A DNA stretch of 64,000 bases, taken from positions 62,001-126,000 of the forward strand of contig NZ_JANHJQ010000010.1 of the NCBI RefSeq assembly GCF_024609785.1, read 5' to 3'. The notes beneath the pieces were generated by a model, which had not been told where the DNA came from, ran no database searches, and worked only from the letters and a program-made list of their open reading frames with translations. The position numbers and the translations under genes were made by a program. Below, one piece after another: positions 8,840-17,943 of this stretch (position 1 is the first letter of the stretch; each line of letters starts with the position of its first letter). This stretch comes from Pseudalkalibacillus decolorationis (lineage in GTDB: Bacteria; Bacillota; Bacilli; Bacillales; Fictibacillaceae).

Positions 8840-9757
8840 TTGACTATGCACAAAGCTGGGGCGAAGGATCAAGATGAGTCCTCACAGGCCCAACATGATT
8901 TTGGTATTTTACCTACAGGTCTCAGTCGGCCTATTGAAATTTATTCGTTCGTGGACCCGCTTTGTCCAGAGTGCTGGGGACTCGAGCCTATCCTGAAAAA
9001 GTTACAAATTGAATATGGTCAATATTTTCGTCTTCGTCACTTAATGGGAGGTCGACTTGATTATTGGAATAGCGTTCTTCGAAAACGAAGTGGGATTTGT
9101 ACTCATGAGGAAGTCGCAAAAAGTTGGGAAAAGACAGCCAATCGTTCAGGAATGTCTTGCGATGGTGATTTGTGGTTCGAGGATCCGATTAAAACACCGT
9201 ATATCGCCTCGATTGCAGTAAAAGCTGCAGAACTACAAGGTAGGGGAGCTGGTGTTCACTTTTTACGGAAGCTTCGAGAGGTTTTGTTTTTACAGAAACA
9301 AAACATAAGCAAGCTTGAGGTTCTTGAATCTTGTGCCCTAGAAGCGGGTCTTGATTTACATGAGTTTCAAAAAGACCTGCATTCCGAAGATTCGGTAAAA
9401 GCCTTTCAGTGTGATGTAAAAACCACAAGAGAAATGGAAGTAAACCAATTGCCGTCCCTAGTGTTTTTTAGCAATACGTCTGAAGAAGGCATTAAAATTA
9501 CGGGAATGTATCCTTTTGAAATTTACGTCCATATCCTTGAGGAATTACTTGGGAACAAACCGAATAAAAATGCTCCACCAACAATTTTAAACTTTCTAAA
9601 AAAGTATTCGTTCGTTGCAACTCAGGAGGTTGCAGAGGTATATAACCTAACAAGAGGTGAAGTCGAAAAGGAACTTAAAAAACTTGTCTTACTGCAACGC
9701 GTAGAGCGAGTCCCTGTTAAGCATGGTACGTTTTGGCGATATGTTGAAGAAAAGTGA
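8840..9757 (+). CDS. spxH: ClpXP adaptor SpxH (YjbH), DsbA-like
   Basis: Adaptor that binds Spx and speeds its degradation by ClpXP. The 305-residue protein has a thioredoxin-like/DsbA fold with a CxxC at Cys42-Cys45 (DPLCPECWGLEP). A conserved proline-containing strand (EVNQLPSLVFF) lies near residue 205, and the C-terminus is a charged helical region. The B. subtilis protein has a His/Cys-rich N-terminus, which is not obvious here. A TTG start at 8840 is favoured by AAAGGAG 8 bases upstream; an ATG lies two codons on. Its target gene spx is at 17229-17624. Confidence 0.9.
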   Translation: MTMHKAGAKDQDESSQAQHDFGILPTGLSRPIEIYSFVDPLCPECWGLEPILKKLQIEYGQYFRLRHLMGGRLDYWNSVLRKRSGICTHEEVAKSWEKTANRSGMSCDGDLWFEDPIKTPYIASIAVKAAELQGRGAGVHFLRKLREVLFLQKQNISKLEVLESCALEAGLDLHEFQKDLHSEDSVKAFQCDVKTTREMEVNQLPSLVFFSNTSEEGIKITGMYPFEIYVHILEELLGNKPNKNAPPTILNFLKKYSFVATQEVAEVYNLTRGEVEKELKKLVLLQRVERVPVKHGTFWRYVEEK

Positions 9758-9840
9758 GTACTAGAAACTTCATATTCAATGCTTTTAATCATTTTAATTA
9801 TATACATGTGTTGCAATTATTATAGGATTTTAATGGAGGT

Positions 9841-9876
9841 AAAAGAGTCTGATTCATGATGAATCAGACTCTTTTC
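9841..9876. terminator. Bidirectional terminator
   Basis: A near-perfect palindrome pairing AAAAGAGTCTGATTC with GAATCAGACTCTTTT. The flanking A and T runs let it work on both strands. It ends the yjbI-spxH unit. Confidence 0.9.
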
Positions 9877-9879
9877 TGT

Positions 9880-10048
9880 TTAAGTAGCATAGAGTTCCAG
9901 TTTGCACCTGTACACCAAGCTCCTCATAAGCTCTCTAACTGCAGACTGCTCCGGTGTCTCCCCTGAACTCAATCCCTCCTCCAGGAATCACGTAGTAGAC
10001 CTCTTTACCGCGCTCCCTTTTAATTAAGGCAACGGTGTTCTCAATCAT
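9880..10048 (-). pseudogene. Broken Nudix hydrolase remnant
   Basis: From the ATG at 10048 the minus strand reads MIENTVALIKRERGKEVYYV, then IPGGGIE, the first half of a Nudix box. The frame then breaks. In the next frame GETPEQSAVRE continues the box, and after one more shift AYEELGVQVQTG completes it. Joined, this is a good match to GX5EX7REUXEEXGU. The remnant stops after about 55 residues at the terminator at 9841, so the C-terminal half is missing. Two frameshifts plus truncation make it non-functional unless the sequence contains errors. Confidence 0.75.
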
Positions 10049-10157
10049 AATAATTACGCCACTCCTATTTCGCATTTTTCGCTCACACCCTGCAACTAAA
10101 CTTCAGCATATTTTTTTAATCTAATCTCATAAACTGTTATTGAAAGGGGTTATGAAG

Positions 10158-10346
10158 ATGAGCTCAAACGTTTGGACAATGATTGGAATCTTATCAATAA
10201 TTGGATCATTTATTCTTGTTGTCTTTGGCTTCATGAGGATGGTTCCTCTATTTATCGCTACTCCTCTACTGTTCCTATCGATCTTTTTTAACATATATCG
10301 GTTCAATCATAGACGTAGTTTTAAAGGATTTAAGTCCTCCCAATGA
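10158..10346 (+). CDS. Small two-helix membrane protein
   Basis: A 62-residue protein with two hydrophobic segments (about 5-25 and 30-48) and a basic tail (RFNHRRSFKGFKSSQ). AAGGGG 8 bases upstream supports the ATG at 10158; the frame stays open to a TTG at 10140. I do not recognise the family. It stands alone between the Nudix remnant and pepF, and a hairpin follows. Confidence 0.6.
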   Translation: MSSNVWTMIGILSIIGSFILVVFGFMRMVPLFIATPLLFLSIFFNIYRFNHRRSFKGFKSSQ

Positions 10347-10381
10347 ACAGAAGAACGAAACTAACCTGAATTTATTTGAAA

Positions 10382-10416
10382 GGGGGCATAACTCCTAATA
10401 AAGAGTTAGCCCCCCA
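10382..10416. terminator. Terminator between small membrane gene and pepF
   Basis: GGGGGC-TAACTC pairs with GAGTTAGCCCCC. It lies in a convergent gap and ends pepF on the minus strand. Confidence 0.75.
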
Positions 10417-10426
10417 TACCTTTTCT

Positions 10427-12247
10427 CTACTCATCTTCAAAAAGTAGCTGTTCCATTTCACCTAACACGGATTCGAATACCGTTAATGCTTCCTCAATTG
10501 GCTTACTGCTTGTCATATCAACGCCAGCTTTCTTTAAAACCTCAATTGGATAATCGGAACTTCCTGCCTTTAAGAAATTGAGGTAACGATCAACAGCAGG
10601 CTTCCCTTCATCAAGAAGCTGTTTTGATAGTGATGCAGCCGCACTGAATCCCGTCGCATACTGATACACATAAAAGTTGTAATAGAAGTGAGGGATTCTA
10701 GCCCATTCCAAACCAATCTCTTCATCGATTACAATATCATCCCCGAAATATTTCTGGTTTAGTTCATAATACATTTTAGTAAAGAGGTCCGGTGTAAGTG
10801 CTTCTCCCTCCGCTGCCTTTTCATGAATAAGCTGTTCAAACTCTGCGAACATTGTCTGGCGGAATACAGTGCCTCTAAACCCTTCTAATAGGTGGTTCAA
10901 TAGGTAGAGCTTGTTCTTCCTATCCTCCGTATGTTCGAGCAGATAGTTGTTTAACAAAGCTTCATTACACGTGGATGCAACCTCTGCTACAAAGATCGAA
11001 TAATTGGCATAAGGATAGGCTTGAGATTCCCGAGTATAGTAGCTATGGACGGAGTGCCCGATTTCATGAGTCAATGTAAATAGATTGTTCACATTATCCT
11101 GCCAGTTCATCAAAATATAAGGCATCGTTCCGAAAGCTCCTGATGAATAGGCGCCACTTCTTTTTCCCGCATTTTCTTGTACATCGATCCAACGTTTTTC
11201 GTAACCTTCACGAACGATGTTGACATACTCTTCTCCCATTGGCTCAAGACTTTTAAGTACAAGGTCTTTTGCTTCTTCATATGGAATCTCCATTTTTACA
11301 TCTTTAACGATTGGAGTATACAAATCATACATATGTAGTTCGTCTAAACCAAGCGCCTTTTTTCTCAACTTGACATAACGGTGTAACAAATGTAGATTAT
11401 CATTGACGGTTGTCACGAGGTTATCGTAAACCTTTTCTGGAATGTTATTATGGTCAAGTGCTGCATGACGTGCAGAGTCGTAATTCCGTACCTTCGCATA
11501 AAAATTGTCTTTTTTTACTGTTCCACTTAATGTGCTAGCAAACGTGTTTTTAAATTTATCGTACGATTCATACATCGCCTTAAAGGCATTCTCTCGTACT
11601 TCGCGTTGATCACTTTCAAGAAATCGAATATACCTTCCGTGGGTAATTTCAACTTCGTCTCCGCTATCATCTTTAACTGTAGGAAATTTCATATCTGCGT
11701 TGTTCAGCATACCGAACGTATTGCTGGCACTATTCGTGACTTCTCCAACTCCAGCAAGAAGTGCTTCTTCTTTCTTTGAAAGCACGTGTGGTCGACTCCG
11801 GTTGACCTCATCAAGGAAATGCTCATATAACTTTAAACCATCATGCTCTTTAACGAAGGAAAGAATTGTATCTTCTTTAAGAGATAAAATTTCAGGAACA
11901 ATATAAGATAAGTGACTACTTGTATCTGTTGCTAAATTGGCCGCTCTGTCATTTAAACCTTGATAAAACGAGTTTGTTGTATCTTGATCATATCTCATAT
12001 GGGCATATGTATATAACTTACCTAGCCTCATTGTTATTTCATCCTGCAGCTGCATTGCTTCATATAAAGTCTCTGCGGAATCACCTAAACGCCCTTGGTA
12101 CTGATCAATTTCAGGTATCAGTTGTTTTACCTGTTTAAATTCTTCTTCCCATCGTTCGTCGGTTTCAAAGATATCTTCAAGATTCCACGTATCCTCTACC
12201 GGGATTTCATCTCTTTTTGGTAACGATTTCACACTTTGTTCTGCCAT
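10427..12247 (-). CDS. pepF: Oligoendopeptidase F
   Basis: Cytosolic zinc metallopeptidase of family M3 that degrades short peptides. The 606-residue protein carries the zinc motif in FTLTHEIGHSVHSYY (HEIGH), with the downstream glutamate in FVAEVASTCNE. The C-terminal region has the substrate-binding tyrosines of the family (HFYYNFYVYQYATG). I use the ATG at 12247 (MAEQSVK) because AGGAGGAG lies about 10 bases before it; the frame extends ten codons further without support. In B. subtilis it is beside coiA, as here. A family B repeat lies between the two. Confidence 0.94.
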   Translation of the reverse strand: MAEQSVKSLPKRDEIPVEDTWNLEDIFETDERWEEEFKQVKQLIPEIDQYQGRLGDSAETLYEAMQLQDEITMRLGKLYTYAHMRYDQDTTNSFYQGLNDRAANLATDTSSHLSYIVPEILSLKEDTILSFVKEHDGLKLYEHFLDEVNRSRPHVLSKKEEALLAGVGEVTNSASNTFGMLNNADMKFPTVKDDSGDEVEITHGRYIRFLESDQREVRENAFKAMYESYDKFKNTFASTLSGTVKKDNFYAKVRNYDSARHAALDHNNIPEKVYDNLVTTVNDNLHLLHRYVKLRKKALGLDELHMYDLYTPIVKDVKMEIPYEEAKDLVLKSLEPMGEEYVNIVREGYEKRWIDVQENAGKRSGAYSSGAFGTMPYILMNWQDNVNNLFTLTHEIGHSVHSYYTRESQAYPYANYSIFVAEVASTCNEALLNNYLLEHTEDRKNKLYLLNHLLEGFRGTVFRQTMFAEFEQLIHEKAAEGEALTPDLFTKMYYELNQKYFGDDIVIDEEIGLEWARIPHFYYNFYVYQYATGFSAAASLSKQLLDEGKPAVDRYLNFLKAGSSDYPIEVLKKAGVDMTSSKPIEEALTVFESVLGEMEQLLFEDE

Positions 12248-12354
12248 ATTGACTGCTCCTCCTTTTAGTACAATCATGTCATTAATTGAAATTACAATAT
12301 CTCTTTGTATTGAGTATATATGGAACGATTCTTCTGTTCAAACATTCCACTTGT

Positions 12355-12432
12355 TTTATACTTTCTATAGTATAAGCGTAACTAAGGCAATAGCCTACGT
12401 TAAGGCTTGGCGCTAGCCAAGGTTTCTTTACC
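12355..12432 (-). repeat. Family B repeat, copy B1
   Basis: On the minus strand it reads aaagaaACCTTGGCTAGCGCC..., then AGTTACGCTTATACTATAGAAAGTAT. It matches the copy at 22220-22312 with small differences and lacks the outer TTAACGTG end. It sits between coiA and pepF. Confidence 0.8.
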
Positions 12433-12487
12433 TTCTAATAGAAATTCGATGTATTCATTTCGATTCCTTTTTCTGTTATGACAAAAA

Positions 12488-13678
12488 TTAGTTTGTAGAA
12501 ATGGTCTTCAATATTTCTCCCAGCTTTTGATTAGCCTCTGCAATTGTAGAGGGATAAATTATATCTCTTACCTTCAGAAATTGTGTGGCAGACCTTCGCT
12601 TTAAAACACCTAACAATGCTAACCAATTCAAATAATCCATAATTGCAAATGAAATATGAGAGTTCGTTTTTATCGTCAAAAACCTTCTTTTCAGCTTATA
12701 TGTATCAAGAAGATTAAGAAAATAACGATACACCTGCTGAAAATCAATCGATTGACCAACTGGAACTGGATCGATCAATTCAATAATAAACCGAGATTGC
12801 CAAACATAGGCGGGTGATTGGAACCAGTACAAAAACTTCGAAGGAATCCCTGCTTCCACAGGAAAAAGACTTGCAGGAATACCCTTTTCTACAAATCGGG
12901 CTTTTAGTGAATAAACTGCTGGATCGCGACTTAAATGAATGTACATGCGGGTTTGCTGGAGAAGATTTTTCCATGGTTGGATAAAGGATTGAGGAAACCG
13001 ATGAGTGTCTAGATCAGTAACAAGCGGAAATGATGCGTTGGATAAGCTTTGAGTATCTAAGCTTGCAAATACAGTTCGTGAAGAGAAAGGAATAATCGAT
13101 TGTAGTTGAAGGAATTGCTGAGTTCTTGGGGAGTAATAAATGAGATAAGGATCATTTTTTCCGTGACAACGGATCGCATTCCAGGCAACGTCATCCATTC
13201 GAAATACACAGTCAGATTTGTTCGATAAGCGTGTATGCCCTAATATCCAATATGGATCAATGTTGTGACTTCGGTACGTTCTCGTCCGCTTCTGAAGAAT
13301 TTCATCGGGGATCGAAGAGCATTGGAACTCAATAGCGTGAATGGCGGAGTCCTTTCTTAGAAGAAGATCGGGGCGTTGTTTCAACCTTTTCAGATAAGGT
13401 TCCATTTCAACAAATGGATGAATCTCTTTTAGCCAGTTGTACAGTTGTCTCTTTGCAGTCAGATGGTACATCGATTCCGGTTCATGCAGTCCAACGCAGC
13501 CTGAGATATCAAAATGTGCAAAGTGCCAAATTCGTTTCGTTCCAAGCTTCAATTGTACCTTCTCAGCACAGGTTGGACAGCTAAATAGTTCAGTCTTTCG
13601 AATTCGTTCTAAATCTTTCCTACACCATGGTTCAGCAAGGTTAATCAACTGACCGCTTGCGGATTTGCCAAGGAGCAT
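12488..13678 (-). CDS. coiA: Competence protein CoiA
   Basis: Nuclease-like protein needed for natural transformation in Gram-positive bacteria. The N-terminus has a zinc-ribbon-like part with CPTCAEKV and HFAHFDISGC. The PD-(D/E)XK core follows at about residues 100-150, with RPDLLLRKDS and IEFQCSSIPD and then RTRTYRSHNI. Length is 396 residues. AGAGGTGATGCT precedes the ATG. With mecA, comZ and med also in the window, it is consistent with a competence-capable lineage; whether the strain is transformable is unknown. Confidence 0.9.
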   Translation of the reverse strand: MLLGKSASGQLINLAEPWCRKDLERIRKTELFSCPTCAEKVQLKLGTKRIWHFAHFDISGCVGLHEPESMYHLTAKRQLYNWLKEIHPFVEMEPYLKRLKQRPDLLLRKDSAIHAIEFQCSSIPDEILQKRTRTYRSHNIDPYWILGHTRLSNKSDCVFRMDDVAWNAIRCHGKNDPYLIYYSPRTQQFLQLQSIIPFSSRTVFASLDTQSLSNASFPLVTDLDTHRFPQSFIQPWKNLLQQTRMYIHLSRDPAVYSLKARFVEKGIPASLFPVEAGIPSKFLYWFQSPAYVWQSRFIIELIDPVPVGQSIDFQQVYRYFLNLLDTYKLKRRFLTIKTNSHISFAIMDYLNWLALLGVLKRRSATQFLKVRDIIYPSTIAEANQKLGEILKTISTN

Positions 13679-13755
13679 AGCATCACCTCTCTATATGTAA
13701 TTCCTTGTTCTATTCGTTCAAAAATGCGGAAATCCTTTTTTTAAGTGATCTGAAA

Positions 13756-15270
13756 TTATAGGAGTGGTGAAAGCAGCCGTGAAGTAGATTCAATCAGCTT
13801 ATAATAAATAGACCGTTTTTGAAACGTTTCTAAAAGCACTTCTGTAGAATCCTCAAGATCCTGCATGTAATCATCAACCAACCGTAAAGTACTCTTTGTC
13901 CGATATAAAAAGGCATTCACTTCAAAATTTAAATGGAAACTTCTCATATCCATATTTGCTGTCCCGATTGAAGCAAGCTCATTATCTACAATCATAATTT
14001 TACTATGGAGAAACCCTTTACGATATTCGTAAATCTTTACACCCGCCTCCAACAAACCTGGGAAATACGACCTTGACGCATAGAAGGGCAACCGCTTGTC
14101 CGGTTTAGCAGGAACAAGAACACGAACATCGAGGCCGCTAAGCGCAGCCACTCGTAATGCATGTAAAATATCCTCATCAGGTATAAAGTACGGCGACGTG
14201 ATCCAGATCGACCGTTTTGCTGAAATGATCATTGAAAAAAACAACTTCTTGATTACATCCCATTGATGATCCGGCCCACCTGAAATCATCTGTACCCCAC
14301 CTGAAGTTTTATGGTCCAATATCTTCGGAGAGAGGTACTTAGGACTTAATAACGTTTCTCCAGTCATTGAAAACCAATCTTGTAAGAAGATAAGCTGTAA
14401 ACTCCGAGCAGCCTCCCCACTCACCCATAGGTGTGTATCTCTCCAAAATCCATAACTTGGATTCAAACCTAAATATTCATCGCCAATGTTTAACCCGCCT
14501 ACAAAGGCCGTCTGACCGTCGATGACAATAATTTTACGGTGGTTACGATAATTGATTTTGTTGTTGAAAAACGGAAGCTTTACTGGTAAAAAGGGTTCGA
14601 CATGAACACCTGCAGTTTTAAGATCATCGATATATTCTTGGGAAAGCTTCCAGCTACCGACTCCATCATATAAAAAACGGACTTCCACACCTTCACGAGC
14701 CTTTTCAATCAAAAGTGTTTGGAGCTGTCTTCCAATAAGATCATCACGAACAATATAATACTCCAGATGGATATGTTCCTTCGCATTTCGTAAACTCTCT
14801 AGAATGCACGTATACGTTTCTTTGCCATTCGTTAATACTCGGGTATGCGAATTAAAAGAAATCGGACTTTTCCCTAGTTTTTGTGCCAACTGAAATAAAA
14901 GACGCTGATGATCCCCCATCATTTCAAATTGTGCATTATTAATCGCGCGATTTTGTTCAAATCTCGAAAAAGTCTCCTCATCGGTTAGTGCTTTTTGAGT
15001 GAACATTTTCTTCTTACGGTAATTCTGACCAAATAGCAAATAGAAGAAAAAGCCAACAAATGGAAAGGCGGCAAGAACGACAATCCATGTTAGGGTTTGA
15101 GACGGATGACGGTTCTCAAGGAAAATAACGATACCAATAAATAGGGCAGAAAAAGAGAAGAAAACACTTAATAATCCAAAAATCCAACTTTCCCAGTAAG
15201 GTTTTGTAATAATAAAGATGCTTACTAACAGAACGATAAATAAGCTCACTTGCAAGGTCTTCTTAAACAT
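13756..15270 (-). CDS. cls: Cardiolipin synthase
   Basis: Membrane phospholipase D-family enzyme that condenses two phosphatidylglycerols into cardiolipin. The 504-residue protein starts with two membrane helices (about 5-65). It has two HKD catalytic motifs: HRKIIVIDGQTAFVGG (near 235) and HSKIMIVDNELASIGTANMD (near 415). The ATG at 15270 is chosen because GATGAGG lies 5 bases upstream, and it gives the usual MFKK-hydrophobic start. The gene lies between mecA and coiA, which I believe are adjacent in B. subtilis, so this is an insertion relative to that order. Confidence 0.93.
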   Translation of the reverse strand: MFKKTLQVSLFIVLLVSIFIITKPYWESWIFGLLSVFFSFSALFIGIVIFLENRHPSQTLTWIVVLAAFPFVGFFFYLLFGQNYRKKKMFTQKALTDEETFSRFEQNRAINNAQFEMMGDHQRLLFQLAQKLGKSPISFNSHTRVLTNGKETYTCILESLRNAKEHIHLEYYIVRDDLIGRQLQTLLIEKAREGVEVRFLYDGVGSWKLSQEYIDDLKTAGVHVEPFLPVKLPFFNNKINYRNHRKIIVIDGQTAFVGGLNIGDEYLGLNPSYGFWRDTHLWVSGEAARSLQLIFLQDWFSMTGETLLSPKYLSPKILDHKTSGGVQMISGGPDHQWDVIKKLFFSMIISAKRSIWITSPYFIPDEDILHALRVAALSGLDVRVLVPAKPDKRLPFYASRSYFPGLLEAGVKIYEYRKGFLHSKIMIVDNELASIGTANMDMRSFHLNFEVNAFLYRTKSTLRLVDDYMQDLEDSTEVLLETFQKRSIYYKLIESTSRLLSPLL

Positions 15271-15336
15271 CGGTTCCTCATCCTTCAATCTTCAATCTTC
15301 AATTAGCTAGTAATAAAATGGCTGTTATGTATACGA

Positions 15337-15369
15337 AGACGCCGAACCCTAAACTGAATTCGGCGTCTG
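15337..15369 (-). terminator. Stem-loop after mecA
   Basis: AGACGCCGAA pairs with TTCGGCGTCT, a perfect 10-bp stem at the mecA 3' end. The minus strand has only a weak T tract after it, so it may be an imperfect terminator or an mRNA-stabilising stem. Confidence 0.6.
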
Positions 15370-15370
15370 A

Positions 15371-16051
15371 CTATTGTAGCGGAAACTTCTCATTGAGTTG
15401 TTCAATTGCATTTTCCTTAATAATAATTTTACCGTACTCTTCCAATCGATGGATTGTGACATCTGCCTCATCACCGAATTCTAATATTTGACTCAATACG
15501 TTGTCCTGCTCTGTTTCACTATAAGCATCATAAAAGGTTACGTAAAGATAATATTTGTTGTCATAGTGATAAAGTGTATCCTCAAACGATTCAGTTTGAA
15601 CATAATGGCTTAATGCGATGAGGTCCTCAATGTCTGTAAAACGCAGCATGAAAGATAAGTAATCCTCATCATCCGTTTCCAGTTCCACGTCTGCCTTGAC
15701 ATCGTCTGAGTTAAACTGCTGATCAAGCATCTTCTCGATATTTTCATCTACAGGAACATCCAGCGGTTTATCATCAGATATTGGAAGCTCTAGCTTAGAA
15801 CCATCCTGCGAGAGAGAAGCTCGTGTAACTAAAATTTCAAGCCCTTTATCAAGTGCTTGAACTTGGATCCAAAGTGGGCCTTCTAATGAAAATTGCTCCT
15901 GCTGATGGGCCTCATCCATCATTTCCCAGAACAATTCTTCACCCCGTTCACGGTTCTGCCAGATTTCTTCTTTATCAAAACCACGTGTTTCTATGTCATG
16001 ATACGTTATAAAAAACTTAATCGTATACTCGTTTACACGTTCTATTTCCAT
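15371..16051 (-). CDS. mecA: Adaptor protein MecA
   Basis: Adaptor that delivers ComK and other substrates to ClpCP. The 226-residue protein has the N-terminal substrate-binding domain (MEIERVNEYTIKFFITYHDI; ELFWEMMDEAH) and an acidic linker. The C-terminal ClpC-binding domain lies around FTDIEDLIALSHYV and YYLYVTFYD. The ATG at 16051 follows AGGGAGAGAAACACC and gives the conserved N-terminus; an upstream extension is unsupported. It is one of several competence regulators in the window (coiA, comZ, med, spx). Confidence 0.93.
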   Translation of the reverse strand: MEIERVNEYTIKFFITYHDIETRGFDKEEIWQNRERGEELFWEMMDEAHQQEQFSLEGPLWIQVQALDKGLEILVTRASLSQDGSKLELPISDDKPLDVPVDENIEKMLDQQFNSDDVKADVELETDDEDYLSFMLRFTDIEDLIALSHYVQTESFEDTLYHYDNKYYLYVTFYDAYSETEQDNVLSQILEFGDEADVTIHRLEEYGKIIIKENAIEQLNEKFPLQ

Positions 16052-16290
16052 GGTGTTTCTCTCCCTTCGATCCAGATTATCACCTGGAAGAGATTTTAAA
16101 CCCCTGTTCAGCAAATTTGGTTAACTCAATACAATTAGGTATGCCCAGTTATAGTAATAGTTAAATCCATGATTAGGAGTAGAGTTTCTTGTACTTCTAT
16201 TCTATGATAAATAGGAGGATAATGAAATAAAAATGCATGACCATTTTTACATTTTATTCACAAATAGGCCCTCGTTAACTATATCGTCAC

Positions 16291-16319
16291 TTGACTGTAC
16301 AATAAAACTATCTTATAAT
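16291..16319 (+). promoter_or_regulatory. SigA-type promoter for the TerC-family gene
   Basis: TTGACT and TATAAT separated by 17 bases. The predicted start near 16326 leaves an 85-base leader before the TTG codon. No yybP-ykoY-type manganese riboswitch was recognised in it. The rest of the 360-base mecA/yjbE gap shows nothing else clear. Confidence 0.75.
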
Positions 16320-16411
16320 TTCAACGTTAGTTGGGTCTACATAGTTTTTGTTACTGATTGTACGTGGATTCATAAAGAACGTCAAGTGCAATAACAGAAA
16401 GGAGCTTTTTT

Positions 16412-17089
16412 TTGATTTTTGATTCTGAATTTTTAGTTGCTTTATTATCAATTATTGCTATCGATATCGTACTCGGTGGAGATAATGCAATCGTCATTGC
16501 TCTAGCCAGCAGAAACTTACCTGATCACCAAAGAAACAAAGCCATTTTCATTGGTACTGGGCTTGCGATTGCTGTACGAGTGCTCCTGACGATTGTAGCT
16601 GTTTATCTACTTAAAATCCCATTCCTAATGTTAATCGGGGGATTATTACTAGTCTACATCGCTTACAACTTGCTAGCAGATGACAATCACGACGCAGATA
16701 TCAAAGGTGGGACAACCCTAGTTGAAGCAATTCGTACAATTGTAGTTGCCGATGTCGTCATGGGTGTCGATAATGTACTCGCGATTGCAGGGGCTGCACA
16801 CGGCAATATTCTTCTCGTCATCATTGGTCTTCTTGTATCTGTACCGATCATTATATGGGGAAGTAAATTAATCCTTCATTTCATGGAAAAGTACCCTTCT
16901 ATTATCTACATTGGAGCCGCTATTTTAGGTTTTACTTCAGCAGGAATGATTATGGAAGAGGAAGTAGTTCATAACTGGATCGGAGACAACTTTGGACTTA
17001 AACTACTTATATATATAGTTGTTATCGGTGGCATCTTACTTGCAGGATGGTTTACAAAGCGCTCAAAAGCACGTCCAAAAAACGTGTAA
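16412..17089 (+). CDS. yjbE: TerC-family integral membrane protein YjbE
   Basis: TerC/YceF-type membrane protein of 225 residues with seven hydrophobic segments. The paired signature motifs are present: DIVLGGDNAIVIA (near 18) and DVVMGVDNVLAIAG (near 113), whose acidic residues bind divalent metal. Bacillus homologues have been linked to manganese export or loading of exported enzymes; this is family knowledge. Translation starts at TTG 16412 with AAAGGAG 7 bases upstream. It is monocistronic, with a promoter at 16291 and a hairpin at 17123. Confidence 0.88.
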   Translation: MIFDSEFLVALLSIIAIDIVLGGDNAIVIALASRNLPDHQRNKAIFIGTGLAIAVRVLLTIVAVYLLKIPFLMLIGGLLLVYIAYNLLADDNHDADIKGGTTLVEAIRTIVVADVVMGVDNVLAIAGAAHGNILLVIIGLLVSVPIIIWGSKLILHFMEKYPSIIYIGAAILGFTSAGMIMEEEVVHNWIGDNFGLKLLIYIVVIGGILLAGWFTKRSKARPKNV

Positions 17090-17122
17090 ATACCGAATTT
17101 ACATTTTTATACAATTAAGCAG

Positions 17123-17169
17123 AAGAACCTCAAAGGGGATGAATAGTTACTCCGGTAAGGTTCTTTTTA
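17123..17169 (+). terminator. Terminator after yjbE
   Basis: AAGAACCT pairs with AGGTTCTT across a long loop, followed by five T. Confidence 0.65.
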
Positions 17170-17180
17170 TCGTTTTTGGG

Positions 17181-17221
17181 AAAAAAAACAAAATGGGTTA
17201 ACTGATTTACAGTCAACCCAT
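17181..17221 (-). terminator. Terminator after spx
   Basis: ATGGGTT-GACTG pairs with CAGTTAACCCAT on the minus strand, followed by TTTGTTTTTTTT. Confidence 0.9.
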
Positions 17222-17228
17222 CCCTTAA

Positions 17229-17624
17229 TTAGTTTACCATCTTCTGTGCTTCTTGTAGTTGGAACGTACGTACTTTTCTTGGTAGGAAACGGCGAATTTC
17301 ATCTTCGTTATAACCTACTTGAAGTCGTTTTTCGTCAATGAGAATTGGTCTCCTTAGAAGTCCTGGATTCTCACTCATCAATTCAAACAAATCTTGAAGC
17401 GGCATTGTTTCGAGATTTATATTCAATTCCTGAAACGTTTTTGAACGTTTAGAAATAATCTCATCTGTGCCTTCCTCCGTCATTCGGAGAATTTCCTTCA
17501 ATTCTGTGATTGAAAGGGGTTCTGAGAAAATATTCCTCTCATGAAAAGGGATCTCATGTTCTTCCAACCATGCTCTAGCCTTTCTACATGAAGTACAGCT
17601 TGGTGATGTATATAATTTAACCAT
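17229..17624 (-). CDS. spx: Global redox regulator Spx
   Basis: ArsC-like protein that binds the RNA polymerase alpha C-terminal domain and switches on thiol-stress genes. The redox switch Cys10-Cys13 is present (SPSCTSCRK), as is the [23 protein letters not shown] region typical of Spx. The last residues (LQEAQKMVN) resemble the C-terminal ClpXP recognition tail. Length is 131, exactly as in B. subtilis. Its adaptor gene spxH is 7.5 kb away. In B. subtilis spx sits just after yjbC; here two efflux genes separate them. Confidence 0.97.
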   Translation of the reverse strand: MVKLYTSPSCTSCRKARAWLEEHEIPFHERNIFSEPLSITELKEILRMTEEGTDEIISKRSKTFQELNINLETMPLQDLFELMSENPGLLRRPILIDEKRLQVGYNEDEIRRFLPRKVRTFQLQEAQKMVN

Positions 17625-17682
17625 AAGGATCGACTCCTTCCTGATTTAAAATATAAAATTAAAAACAATCTTACTTCACACA

Positions 17683-17762
17683 TTAGAAAGTATATAAATA
17701 CTTTTCTAGAGTAAAGATGCAACTAAGGCTCAGTCTACGCATAAGCAAGTTACTTTAAAAAG
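17683..17762 (-). repeat. Family B repeat, degenerate copy B2
   Basis: The plus strand reads tAGAAAGTATaTaaATACTTttCT, then gCAACTAAGGCTcagtc and AAGcAAGTTacTTTaa. This is the same order of blocks as in other B copies but with more differences, implying an older insertion. It lies upstream of spx. Confidence 0.6.
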
Positions 17763-17943
17763 ATTATTTAATCATATTTTATATTATACTACAATTTCTA
17801 TAAGGATGATAGGGGTATTGATAAGTTTCAATTCATGATTCGTCTACTTTTTGAACACACAATTAAACATGAGGTATAATGAGTTCATTCATTCTATTCC
17901 CTCATCAACTAACTTTAAACATTCAAACGGAGTGAAATACACG

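Noticed and set aside
16320-16411. yybP-ykoY-type manganese riboswitch before the TerC-family gene
   Set aside because: The 85-base leader is too short and lacks the conserved loops, although such switches precede related TerC genes.
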